Source: Pseudomonas abietaniphila (GTDB lineage: Bacteria; Pseudomonadota; Gammaproteobacteria; Pseudomonadales; Pseudomonadaceae). From it: a DNA stretch of 64,000 nt. The DNA is taken from positions 6,324,001 to 6,388,000 of the forward strand of contig NZ_CP155619.1 of assembly GCF_039697315.1 (NCBI RefSeq), read 5' to 3'. Made by a program: the position numbers and the translations under genes. Under the pieces are notes generated by a model that ran no database searches, was not told where the DNA came from, and worked only from the letters and a program-made list of their open reading frames with translations. Shown here piece by piece: positions 54,878-63,284 of the stretch (the first letter of the stretch is position 1; every line of letters starts with the position of its first letter).

Positions 54878-55138
54878 TCACTTGGCCGTATTCTGTAGGC
54901 GTTGATACCAACCCGCATAAGGCGTGTTATCAACCATATCCCTATTCAGATCCGGCGCTCCGTAATCCCACCAAACCGGCTCTCGTTCTCGTAACGCCTC
55001 GTTGGCTGCCTGTACAGCCGCGCGGGCAGTCTTTATCTCGCCCGGCTCCATCAGCTCATTCACCAACCTTTGACGTTTGTCTTCATCAAGCGCCGGATTC
55101 GAATAACGCCACAGCCGTCCTCTGACAACAAAATACCG
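54878..55138 (-). pseudogene. Truncated small Pseudomonas hypothetical (REPVWWDYGAPDLNR type)
   Basis: About 86 codons are open: RYFVVRGRLWRYSNPALDED, then LREREPVWWDYGAPDLN and NTPYAGWY. The family is common in pseudomonads. The reading frame is directly preceded by a stop codon (TGA) where the initiator Met region should be, so the gene lacks its start. The C-terminus is intact to a stop. Confidence 0.6.
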
Positions 55139-55189
55139 TCAATCAAGGGTCGTTAGATTCATGGTCTGAGCGTTAGGATAACGCTGAAC

Positions 55190-55477
55190 TCAAGTGCCTT
55201 GATCGTCGAGATCCGAAGGTACAGACAGGGGTTCAATCAGATGAGGCCCTTGATTTCGCACGTTGCCCACATCCTTGCCGACTTTGTACCAATGAAATTC
55301 TTCAGTGGGTCGGCAGTGCTCAACCGCGATCTCAGCCGCACGCTCCGAGGACGTCTCAGAGTCTATCCATTTCCTCGCGTTCTCAGGTGCAAGCACCATC
55401 GGCTTACGGTCATGGATATCGACCATGTCTTCGTCACTTGCTGCCGTGATGATCACGGAGCCAACATGCTTGTCTGC
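55190..55477 (-). pseudogene. C-terminal fragment of an SRAP/YedK (SOS response-associated) peptidase
   Basis: About 95 residues including ITAASDEDMVDIHDRKPMVL, with the conserved His of VDIHDR, and GNVRNQGPHLIEP at the end. The full family protein has ~220 residues and a Cys at position 2 that links to abasic DNA; that entire N-terminal half is absent. The fragment is bounded at its 5' side by a stop codon and the dispersed repeat copy B. Confidence 0.8.
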
Positions 55478-55497
55478 TCACCGGTATGCGAATTAGA

Positions 55498-55651
55498 GAG
55501 GAGGCATCAATCTTTCGATGTTGGCTACCGTTTGGTGGCCCCATTTGCGGACGACTATCGTGAACTGAGCCAACGCGTTACCGCTTCGTCTCGGCCCTAA
55601 CGGGCTTCCATCCTCCCACCTGCGCGCTCCGCTTGCCCATGACAACATCCC
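55498..55651 (+). repeat. Dispersed repeat, copy B
   Basis: About 154 bp matching copy A (27989-28145) throughout with scattered substitutions and small gaps, and in part copy C (61990-62115). It contains CGTCTCGGCCCTAACGGG, GGGCTTCCATCCTCCC and TGCGCGCTCCGCTTGCC. It begins directly beside the YedK fragment. Confidence 0.75.
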
Positions 55652-55975
55652 TGTATTGGCGGATCCGTAGTCGTACCATTTATCAAACCGTTTTCTCCTT
55701 CACTGAGTGGGTATCCTGTACGCAAAGGTATGGAGCTAAGCCTACCCGCAGCATACAACCGGGAGCGGTAAGTGTTCTTGGAGTTGTACGGACAGGCACC
55801 CGGCAATGGGTTGGTGGAGATGTTCCGATAGACAGTCATGGCAAGCCGTCGCATTTCTGAGACACTCCCGGTGAACGCGCCTCAAAATATGGTTCGCTCT
55901 GCAGCACCTCTTACATCAACTGCATCTTGAATTCGCCCACAGAAATGCGTCTGTGGCATACGTTGGGAGATCTGC
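55652..55975. other. Gene-free stretch before the histidine kinase
   Basis: About 320 bp, no supported gene. GGGAGA eight bases before the kinase start is the ribosome site. No clear promoter recognised. Confidence 0.45.
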
Positions 55976-58576
55976 TTGTCGACCGTTCCAGTGGATCAAA
56001 ACAATGAGGGCCGCCTCTCACACTTGCTCAACGCAACTGAGCGGCTGAGCACGGCACGATCAGTAGACGAAGTCGTAGCCGTGCTGCGTGACACTGCGCG
56101 TGCAGCAGTTGGTGCAGATGGCATCGCGGTTGCTATTGAAGACGAGGGACGTTGTTCCTACATTGCGGAAGATGCTGATTCCCCGCTTTGGCAAGGTCAG
56201 ACCTTCCAGGCTGACCACTGTATTTCGGGTTGGGTCATGCATCATCGTGAGACTGTTGCGATTCGTGACGTCCGGGTTGATTCTCGCATCCCGCAAGATG
56301 CTTATGCGCCAACGTTCGTCCGAAGCTTAGTCATGGTGCCCATAGGCAAGCCTGTTCCAGTCGCGGCGCTCGGAGCATACTGGTCAGAGGTTGGCGATCA
56401 TGGTGGCGACACCATCATGCGACTGGAGAGTCTGGCGCGCCTTGCAACGATTGCCATCGAGAATGCACGGCTTACCCAGGCGCGTAATCGCGCGATGGCC
56501 ATCGGGGCTGCGCAAACTCGCATTCTGGAACTGGCTGTCGAAGAAACTGCCCTCAGCATCACGCTTGATGCCATTGTTCGAGAGATGGATGCGATTTCCT
56601 CAGCCCGCTTCTTGGGAAGCATCATGCTGCTGGATGAAGCCGGCCAGCATTTGGAACACTGGTTAGGGCCTAGCCTTCCTGGCGCTTATAACGAAAGTGT
56701 CAAAGATATTGCCCTCAAAGCAGGTTCGAACTCCTGCGCCGCTGACGCGCTGTTTGACCCACGCACTAATCTTCCCGAGATGTCGAGTGGGCCGCTCTGG
56801 GTCAAGCTCCGCGCATTGGCCATGGAACAAGGTCTGCAAGTCTGCTGGTCAATCCCGATTCGCTCTGCGCAGGGCGCACTACTCGGTGCTTTCGTCATGC
56901 ACCACCCTGATCTGCGTGAGCCAACGCCTGGCGACACTGAAATCATCGACTTCGTCACACAGACAGTGGCGCTCCTCGTGCATCGTGCTCGTACGGATGC
57001 CGAGATTCGCCGCAGTGAGGCTAGGCTGCGACTCGCGGTTGACCACGCCGACGTGGGGTTCTGGGACGTGGATTTCGTGCAGGACACACTGGTCTGGCCT
57101 TCGCAGACCAAAGCGATGTTCGGCATATCGGCTGACGTCCCCGTCACGCTTCAGGACTTCTATGATGGCTTGCACCCCGAGGATCGTGAAGCGACGATTG
57201 AGGCCTTTACCGCAGCTGTCGATCCTGAGCGTCGAGCGCTTTACGAAGTTGACTACCGTACGATTGGTCGGGAAGACGGCATTGTTCGCTGGGTAGCGGC
57301 AAAAGGTCGGGGTGTGTTCGATGCTGCCGGTCGCTGTCTACGGGTGACTGGCACTGCTATCGAGATCAGCGACCGCAAGGCTGCCGAGGAAGAACTGCGC
57401 GAGCTCAATGCCACCCTTGAAGGGCGGGTCTCTCAAGCCATCGCCGAGCGTGAAGAAGTCCAAAGAGCGCTGCGGCAGAGTCAGAAGATGGAGGCAATGG
57501 GTCAGCTTACTGGCGGTGTCGCCCATGACTTCAACAACTTGCTTACTCCTATTGTCGGGACGCTCGACTTGCTCCAACGACGAGGAGTCGGGGGAGACCG
57601 TGAGAAACGGCTCATCGTCGGTGCAATGCAGTCAGCTGAGCGCGCGAAGACGCTAGTGCAAAGGTTGCTTGCATTCGCCCGTCGCCAACCATTGCAACCG
57701 GTACCGGTCGACGTGGCACAATTAGTTCGCGATATGGGCGATCTTGTGGCCAGCACCACTGGCCCACAAATCAAGGTGGTCGTGGATTCACCGGATAATC
57801 TTCCGGCAGCGATTGCAGATCTGAACCAGCTAGAAATGGCGCTTCTGAATCTCTCTGTCAACGCACGCGATGCAATGGTGGAGGGAGGGACAATGCGCAT
57901 CTCTGCCAGCACCGAATGGGTAGAGTCGGGGCATCGTTCTAGGTTGGCTACGGGCGAGTACTTGTGTCTGTCTGTGGCGGATAACGGCGTCGGCATGGAT
58001 GCAGCAACACTTGCCCGGGCGGTTGAGCCATTCTTTTCAACCAAAGGCGTTGGCAAAGGGACTGGCCTGGGGCTTTCAATGGTGCACGGACTGGCATCAC
58101 AGTTAAACGGTGCGCTGACTATCAGCAGCTCCCCAGGCCTTGGAACGAATGTGGAGTTGTGGCTTCCACGCAGCATGACTGTACCCACGGCACCTCTGCG
58201 CATCATCGAATCTCTCGAGCCTCGATTGACACGCGGTATCGCGCTATTGGTGGATGATGAAGAATTGGTGCGTACAAGCACTTCGTACATGCTGGCCGAG
58301 CTTGGCTATCGCGTAGTTGAGGCCGCGTCAGGCGAGGAGGCATTGGAATTGGTTTCAGCTGGGCAGCCACTGGATCTGGTCGTAACTGATCACCTCATGC
58401 CCGGTATCAGCGGCACCGTCTTGGCCGGTTTGATTCGAGACATTAGGCCTGGAGTGCCGATCCTGCTTGTTTCGGGTTATGCCGAAAGAGAGGGGCTCGA
58501 TCCTAGCCTTCCGCGACTTACCAAGCCATTCCGTAAAGACGAACTGGCATCAAGCTTGTCTCAACTCCAGAATTGA
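55976..58576 (+). CDS. Soluble hybrid sensor histidine kinase/response regulator (GAF-GAF-PAS-HisKA-HATPase-REC)
   Basis: An 866-residue protein with no transmembrane helix. GAF domains at about 15-165 and 180-340, PAS/PAC at about 345-470, a coiled coil, HisKA with His517 in GGVAHDFNNLL, HATPase_c (NLSVNARDAM, VADNGVGMD, KGTGLGLSMVHG), and a REC domain with Asp805 (DLVVTDHLMPG) and Lys in LTKPFRKDE. The start is TTG 55976, the only one with a good ribosome site. It phosphorylates its own REC domain; output partners are unknown and no response regulator is adjacent. Confidence 0.9.
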   Translation: MSTVPVDQNNEGRLSHLLNATERLSTARSVDEVVAVLRDTARAAVGADGIAVAIEDEGRCSYIAEDADSPLWQGQTFQADHCISGWVMHHRETVAIRDVRVDSRIPQDAYAPTFVRSLVMVPIGKPVPVAALGAYWSEVGDHGGDTIMRLESLARLATIAIENARLTQARNRAMAIGAAQTRILELAVEETALSITLDAIVREMDAISSARFLGSIMLLDEAGQHLEHWLGPSLPGAYNESVKDIALKAGSNSCAADALFDPRTNLPEMSSGPLWVKLRALAMEQGLQVCWSIPIRSAQGALLGAFVMHHPDLREPTPGDTEIIDFVTQTVALLVHRARTDAEIRRSEARLRLAVDHADVGFWDVDFVQDTLVWPSQTKAMFGISADVPVTLQDFYDGLHPEDREATIEAFTAAVDPERRALYEVDYRTIGREDGIVRWVAAKGRGVFDAAGRCLRVTGTAIEISDRKAAEEELRELNATLEGRVSQAIAEREEVQRALRQSQKMEAMGQLTGGVAHDFNNLLTPIVGTLDLLQRRGVGGDREKRLIVGAMQSAERAKTLVQRLLAFARRQPLQPVPVDVAQLVRDMGDLVASTTGPQIKVVVDSPDNLPAAIADLNQLEMALLNLSVNARDAMVEGGTMRISASTEWVESGHRSRLATGEYLCLSVADNGVGMDAATLARAVEPFFSTKGVGKGTGLGLSMVHGLASQLNGALTISSSPGLGTNVELWLPRSMTVPTAPLRIIESLEPRLTRGIALLVDDEELVRTSTSYMLAELGYRVVEAASGEEALELVSAGQPLDLVVTDHLMPGISGTVLAGLIRDIRPGVPILLVSGYAEREGLDPSLPRLTKPFRKDELASSLSQLQN

Positions 58577-58580
58577 TGGG

Positions 58581-58606
58581 AGCTGAGGTTACGAGCGTCA
58601 GCTTTT
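58581..58606 (+). terminator. Possible terminator after the kinase
   Basis: AGCTGA (58581-58586) pairs with TCAGCT (58598-58603), with a 11-nt loop and four T residues after it, 5 bp after the kinase stop. The stem is short and the T run modest. Confidence 0.35.
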
Positions 58607-58779
58607 CACTGTCAAAGGCCTCATCATGGCGGATGGTTCTGTAGAGGGGCCCTATTATCGAACCCATATCGCTAGCCGACCAACGAGTGATATGTCTATC
58701 TCGTGTTTGATGATACGTGGGACTGCAGAAAAACTTCGGCCTACAATTTCACCGCTCTGACTACATTGGGAGAACGCCC

Positions 58780-59043
58780 GTGCTCTCGGACTTAGAACTC
58801 AAACACTCACTGGAAACCGCATTTTTGCCGCAGAGATGTGTGTGCACCTTGATTCCTTACGGCTCAATCAACATCCAGATCTTTGATCATGGTTCGAGTG
58901 AGCCTCTGCTTACAATCGCAGGGATATCTCGGGTCGAGGTAACGTCGAGCCGTTCCCTAGCCAATCTTGTTGGCCAGATACGAGAGGAAATCCGCCTGAG
59001 GGAGCTTGTTGATGAGCGTAAGGTCGGCACAAGAAAGAGATAG
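58780..59043 (+). CDS. DUF1652 family protein
   Basis: An 87-residue protein from a GTG start behind GGGAGA. SDLELKHSLETAFLPQRCVC, IFDHGSSEPLLTIAGIS and RSLANLVGQIREEIRLREL match the DUF1652 pattern common in pseudomonads. Function unknown. It ends with a basic tail (DERKVGTRKR). A longer frame from 58717 is not supported. Confidence 0.75.
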   Translation: MLSDLELKHSLETAFLPQRCVCTLIPYGSINIQIFDHGSSEPLLTIAGISRVEVTSSRSLANLVGQIREEIRLRELVDERKVGTRKR

Positions 59044-59212
59044 AGCGGTTTACATCGTCAGTATCCGTTTGAACAAGATTCTAGAATCGACCGGAAGCGG
59101 ACTTCCAATTTCTGTCCGGGCTTGCACCAGTCCTTGCAGCAGTAAAGATAGGGGGCCGACGCTGATGGATCAGCAATATGCATTCTTGTTATAGGCCTGC
59201 TTATGCGGCACA

Positions 59213-59656
59213 TCATGGCCTGAACATTCCAGCAATTATCCTGGCGTCTAGCAGGGCGTGGTGGGGCAGCGCCGCCGCGTCACTTGTAGGCGAAAGTGTC
59301 GTGGCATCGGTCGGATAATTTCGGACGTTCCTGGGCCAGCGTCCATTGTCGTAAGCGAGCTCGCAAAACAGCTCCCAGTCGTAGATAGGGGCGTCTGTGG
59401 CCACCTCGAGCTCTTCATCGAAGGTTGCCAAGAATTGGAGGAGTGCCTTCCTGGCCTCGATCATCGACATGGCGTACTCACCACGCCAAAGCTGCGGCAG
59501 TACGATCTCATTCACGAAATCACTACAGTCGTCTTCTCGCCAACCATCGAGCAATTCAACGTAGAATTCGCGACCGTTCTCAGAAACCAGTGCCAGCGAT
59601 ATCAGCTTTGCTGCTGATGAGAGCTGGGTAAACTCGCAATCAAGAAAGAGCCTCAT
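59213..59656 (-). CDS. 3'-5' exoribonuclease (Rv2179c-like, DEDD fold), copy 2
   Basis: A 147-residue protein, nearly identical to 26728-27171. All catalytic positions (Asp6, Glu8, Asp93, His132/133, Asp137) are unchanged, as expected if both copies stay under selection. The differences cluster at residues 60-65 and the last three residues. Confidence 0.8.
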   Translation of the reverse strand: MRLFLDCEFTQLSSAAKLISLALVSENGREFYVELLDGWREDDCSDFVNEIVLPQLWRGEYAMSMIEARKALLQFLATFDEELEVATDAPIYDWELFCELAYDNGRWPRNVRNYPTDATTLSPTSDAAALPHHALLDARIIAGMFRP

Positions 59657-59673
59657 GCTGTTGAAACTCCGGA

Positions 59674-60036
59674 ATGACTAGGGCCCGTCTAAATATGGCG
59701 CATGAAGGTCTGCTGTGGGAGATGGCCCTCGAACATTTTGGCTCGGACGAACTGCTCCAAGTGGTTGTAGAGATGTGGAGCCATGTCACTCCGGCCAGGC
59801 CAGTGGTGGAGCACCTGACCACCAAACAGGTCAGCCAGGATGTTCTGAACCTACTGAAAATTGCTCAGGAACAGGTCGGGGCCTTCGTACCGGGTCGAGC
59901 GCCAGTTGCGGACACAGTGACCTTGTACGCTCGCCACGCCAGTGACCTAGCTGACGAGCTCATTACGCCACTGCCAAAGGCGTTACTTTCGCGGGCATGG
60001 AGAGGAGCCTGCCTCGAAATCGACATAGGCATTTAG
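59674..60036 (+). CDS. Hypothetical protein of the duplicated cassette (copy 2)
   Basis: 120 residues; the counterpart of 27189-27551. It differs mainly by Arg to Gln in LLKIAQEQVGAF, Gly to Asp in APVADTV and Arg to Pro in LITPLPKAL. The head-to-head layout with the exonuclease leaves only 17 bp between the two start codons, so promoters must lie inside one or both genes or be shared. Confidence 0.65.
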   Translation: MTRARLNMAHEGLLWEMALEHFGSDELLQVVVEMWSHVTPARPVVEHLTTKQVSQDVLNLLKIAQEQVGAFVPGRAPVADTVTLYARHASDLADELITPLPKALLSRAWRGACLEIDIGI

Positions 60037-60122
60037 AGTGTGGTCATGCGCCATAGGGTACCGTGGCGTAGCCATCCAACTAGAATTCCATTGAGCTTAT
60101 TCCTGCTCCACTGAGATGTTTT

Positions 60123-60458
60123 ATGATTGGTGATTTGACTGAAGAAGAAATGCGTCGTGCATTGTTTGGTACGGCTGAACCCGAAAATCAAATGCCTGCT
60201 GTTCCAGTTGAAGAGCCTGTGCCAGAAGTCGTATTCGCGAGGCCGGTGGCAGCTCCCGTAGCCAAGAAGAAAATGGCGAAAGCTTTCACGCCACGGCTCA
60301 AGGTCACGCTGCGGGTCGGGAACGTTTTCGAGGGGGAAACGTACGAGCTGATTCATGAGGCTGACACGTTGAGCTCGCTGCTTGCTGAGCATGAGGCTGT
60401 GAAGGCTGCCAGGAAGAAGTACAAATACGTAGAGGTCGTCTCCGTCAAATCGATGTAG
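60123..60458 (+). CDS. Hypothetical protein of the duplicated cassette with Ala/Pro/Val linker (copy 2)
   Basis: 111 residues, counterpart of 27638-27973. Substitutions concentrate in the Pro-rich linker, while the N-terminal helix and C-terminal domain are almost unchanged, which is the pattern of a protein under selection. It lies 86 bp upstream of the ProQ/FinO gene and is probably co-transcribed with it. Confidence 0.65.
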   Translation: MIGDLTEEEMRRALFGTAEPENQMPAVPVEEPVPEVVFARPVAAPVAKKKMAKAFTPRLKVTLRVGNVFEGETYELIHEADTLSSLLAEHEAVKAARKKYKYVEVVSVKSM

Positions 60459-60544
60459 CCGAAGTATCCCGTCTCGGCTGATCCCAAGCGCCGAATGCAA
60501 TATCCTTGCACACCGCAATCAACCTTCGAGCAGTGAGTAGAACG

Positions 60545-61054
60545 ATGGGTTTTGAACAACTAGCTGAGTTACGTGACCGCCTGCGGGCTGAAAAAGAACC
60601 GCAAAAGGCTGACAGCGTGAGACACATCAAGCGCAAGTCTACGCCGCAGGCCAAGCCTCGCAACCAAGATCCAGCCGTCGCAGCAATCTGGCCATTGCAG
60701 AAGCATTTTCCATCGGCCTTCCCTGTAAATCCTGCCCCCAAGGTTCCGCTCAAAGAGGGCATTCTCAAGGATGCTGAGCAACACCTGGAGCTACTCGGAT
60801 TGACCAGCGAGCAGCTGAAGCTGGGTATCTCGACTTGGTGCCGGGGCTCGCGGTACTGGGCAAGCATGGTGGAGGATGCGCCGCGCTTGGATTTGAGCGG
60901 TCAGCCAGCCGGCTTCGTTACGGCCACTCAGGCGATGCATGCGAAGCAGCAGGCTTCGAGGCAACGCGGCCAAGATCGACGACATCGTGCGAAGTCAAAA
61001 GAGGGTCGTCAGGCTCCAGTTGCTGTTGCTGCGGTAGAACAGACTGCGGACTGA
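60545..61054 (+). CDS. ProQ/FinO-family RNA chaperone
   Basis: A 169-residue protein with a FinO/ProQ core (WPLQKHFPSAFPVNPAPK; EGILKDAEQHLELLGLTSEQ; LKLGISTWCRGSRYWASMV; ATQAMHAKQQ) and basic N- and C-terminal tails rich in Lys and Arg. Such proteins bind sRNA and 3' ends. ATG 60545 is preferred to a longer frame from 60506. The C-terminal tail is rich in Arg (RQRGQDRRHRAKSKEGR), as in plasmid-borne FinO. It is linked to an exoribonuclease cassette, a recurring theme of mobile-element backbones. Confidence 0.85.
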   Translation: MGFEQLAELRDRLRAEKEPQKADSVRHIKRKSTPQAKPRNQDPAVAAIWPLQKHFPSAFPVNPAPKVPLKEGILKDAEQHLELLGLTSEQLKLGISTWCRGSRYWASMVEDAPRLDLSGQPAGFVTATQAMHAKQQASRQRGQDRRHRAKSKEGRQAPVAVAAVEQTAD

Positions 61055-61216
61055 ATCCAGCTCATATGCGTCCGGGGGTGGAATCTCAGTGAGGCACTTC
61101 GCGATCATCAGCGTGACCTCACCCCAGCAGTTGGGATCGAGGGAGGAGCCTAACCGGGTGGCGCCAAAGACTGTTTGGCGCGAGGAGTTCTTGGCGTGGC
61201 CCGACGACGACCCCAC

Positions 61217-61498
61217 CTACAGCGCTTGGTTGTCGGAAACCTTGGCTGGCTTTCGAATGTAAATCTCGAAGAAGACAGCCAATGTGATCGGCAACGAAAT
61301 CCCGAACAGCATCATGCCAATCCACATCCCGGCGCCGATGTAACCTGCCACATCTGTCCCGTGCCATATACAAGGTAATGACCCGGATTTCCCGATGCTG
61401 CAACCGAGAGCAGCGTAGGCGTATCGACTCGCCTGCCACCATACGAAAAGGAGGAATGAGGGTATGCAGGCGAGGGCATATTTGCATCGTGTGGGCAT
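61217..61498 (-). CDS. Small membrane protein, hypothetical
   Basis: A 93-residue protein with two or three hydrophobic helices: CKYALACIPSFLLFVWW, a Gly/Cys-rich loop, and AGYIGAGMWIGMMLFGISLPITLAVFFEIYI. Not recognised. The tail is charged. It is the only likely gene in the gap between the ProQ gene and repeat copy C on this strand besides 61607. Confidence 0.5.
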   Translation of the reverse strand: MPTRCKYALACIPSFLLFVWWQASRYAYAALGCSIGKSGSLPCIWHGTDVAGYIGAGMWIGMMLFGISLPITLAVFFEIYIRKPAKVSDNQAL

Positions 61499-61606
61499 TG
61501 CGTTCTCGTGGATTTTTCAAACTGCAAACCTGACGAGAAGGCACACAGTTCCATGGCTCACCCGCCCCAAGCATTTCTAGCATAAACGCCAGGCCGCGAT
61601 AGTCGA

Positions 61607-61831
61607 TCAGTGAGCCTTTTTCTGATCCGCCTTCACCGCGTCAAGCTCTGCTCTCAGTGCATCGTTCATCGCCACGAGGGTGCGTGTGTCGCCCTTGAGT
61701 CTTCTGATATCTGCCCAAGCTTCATGAAGCTCGTCTAGCAGCATCAAGCACTGGTTCTGGTAGCTCTCAAGTTCTGTGGGTACACCGAGGTCGTATGGAG
61801 AGTCTTCGGAGATGTGGGCTGTGTAAGTCAT
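61607..61831 (-). CDS. Hypothetical coiled-coil protein
   Basis: A 74-residue frame from ATG 61831 (MTYTAHISEDSPYDL) with an acidic, helical C-terminal half (CLMLLDELHEAWADIRRLKG; MNDALRAELDAVKADQKK), probably a short coiled coil. The ribosome site is poor and a longer frame (from 61954) exists. No family recognised. Confidence 0.45.
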   Translation of the reverse strand: MTYTAHISEDSPYDLGVPTELESYQNQCLMLLDELHEAWADIRRLKGDTRTLVAMNDALRAELDAVKADQKKAH

Positions 61832-61989
61832 TGGAAATACCACGCGGAGTACAAATGTTCTCCGCGTAGGGTAATACCATGCACTGGATGGATCAACAGT
61901 GATTTGATTATCAGCAATAGAGGGTGTTGGAGTAGGGCCTGAGGGCTTCAGCACGCATCCAGGTGTCGACTGGTGTCTAAATTAAGGCG

Positions 61990-62115
61990 TGCCGCTTCGC
62001 GGACGGCTGTCGTGAACCGGGCCGCGACGGTGCCCGTCAGTCTCATCCCTATCGGGCTTCCATCCTCACGTCTACGGCCTTACAGGCCTGCGCGCTTCGC
62101 TTGCGCATGGCGGCC
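61990..62115 (+). repeat. Dispersed repeat, copy C
   Basis: Shares GCGGACGGCTGTCGTGAACC, CGGGCTTCCATCCTC and TGCGCGCTTCGCTTGCG with copies A and B, with a different middle part containing a small GGCCTTACAGGCC hairpin (about 62076-62088). The same orientation as the other copies. Confidence 0.6.
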
Positions 62116-62270
62116 TAACCTTAGTCCAAGAGTGACTCCTCTCTATAGCCCCAGTCGATACTAGCCCCGGTTCATCGGTCTATTGGGTAAGTACCCTATA
62201 TCCTGAAATCTACGTTACTTTCGATGGTAAGCTGACTGTGAGCCCCTTTTTCTGCCTCTGAGGAGCATCA

Positions 62271-63167
62271 ATGGAATTGCGGCACCTGCGTTACTTCATA
62301 GCTGTGGCCGAGCACAAAAGTATTCGACTGGCATCGGAACGTATCCATGTCACCCAGCCCGCAGTTTCTCGCCAGCTCCACGACCTTGAGGCACAACTTG
62401 GTTTTGATCTGTTCAACCGGCATCCGCGCGGATTGACGCTAACCCCAGCGGGTGAATCGTTTTTATCGGATGTCCGGCAGATTATGAGTGATCTGGAAGC
62501 TGCAACCCGCAAGGCCAAGCGAATTTCTACGGGATGGGAGGGACGCTTACGTCTCGGATTTGTAGAGAACAGCAGTTGGGACGGCATCGTTCCCAAGGCG
62601 CTTAGGGCGTTCCAGATCGCCACCCCTAATGCGAGTCTCGAACTGACTCCTTTAAATACGCCCGAACAAATCCAGAGGATTGAAGACGGTACGCTCGATG
62701 GCGGCTTTGTGTACCGGTATTACTCTCTTTCTAAAGCCTGCGAAGCGCTGGAATTGGTAGAACACAATCTGGTTCTAGCCATACCAGCGGATTGGGATCT
62801 TGATGGTGATGACATCGCAATGACAGACATCGCGCAACGCCCGTTTATCACGTTCCCACGTTGGGTGTACCCCATCTACTACGACCGTCTCATGGCAGCT
62901 TGTAGCGACCTGGGTGTTAGCCTTCAAGTGATCCAGGAGGAACAGACCGAGTCAGCCATCCTGGCGCTGGTGGGCTCAGGCATGGGGGCTGCGCTGGTGA
63001 ATTCGGCAAACCTGGGGCGACCTCCAGCGTCGGTCAGGTTTCTGAAAATGCGAGATTTGTCAGTGCCAATGCCACTGGTGTTCGCCTATAGAGCAAACAA
63101 CGAATGCCCGCTACTTCAGAGATTGATTCAGGCGCTTACTGAAGCGACGTATAACTCTCGCAAGTAG
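62271..63167 (+). CDS. LysR-family transcriptional regulator
   Basis: A 298-residue LysR protein: MELRHLRYFIAVAEHKSIRLASERIHVTQPAVSRQLHDLEAQ is a complete N-terminal HTH, the rest a substrate-binding domain. GAGGAGC is the ribosome site. A 12-bp palindrome GGGTA-AG-TACCC at 62185-62196 in the promoter may be its binding site. It precedes the DoeB-like gene on the same strand and probably regulates it. Confidence 0.9.
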   Translation: MELRHLRYFIAVAEHKSIRLASERIHVTQPAVSRQLHDLEAQLGFDLFNRHPRGLTLTPAGESFLSDVRQIMSDLEAATRKAKRISTGWEGRLRLGFVENSSWDGIVPKALRAFQIATPNASLELTPLNTPEQIQRIEDGTLDGGFVYRYYSLSKACEALELVEHNLVLAIPADWDLDGDDIAMTDIAQRPFITFPRWVYPIYYDRLMAACSDLGVSLQVIQEEQTESAILALVGSGMGAALVNSANLGRPPASVRFLKMRDLSVPMPLVFAYRANNECPLLQRLIQALTEATYNSRK

Positions 63168-63284
63168 GTGATGCCTTAAAGGCATCGCTGACCCCATAAA
63201 ACGGCAATTTTCTCATGCAGTTTCCTGACGGATAGTGCGGGTAGCCACATACCACGCCCATATTTCAGTTTCAGGAGTGCTTGT

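Larger units (their letters stand above)
59164..60458. repeat. 1.3-kb duplicated cassette, copy 2
   Basis: The partner of 26679-27973, collinear with a constant 32,485-bp offset and no indels. Both ends of the match are sharp. Unlike copy 1 it continues into a ProQ/FinO-family gene at 60545. Confidence 0.9.

Noticed and set aside
54634-55125. 163-codon plus-strand frame taken as one gene
   Set aside because: Only its first ~65 codons look coding, as part of an older protein with an upstream frame shift; the rest is antisense to the REPVWW remnant. Recorded as a pseudogene remnant instead.
27989-62115. CRISPR array or attC integron cassettes
   Set aside because: The dispersed repeats are only three in number, far apart, with no spacers and no integrase or Cas gene.
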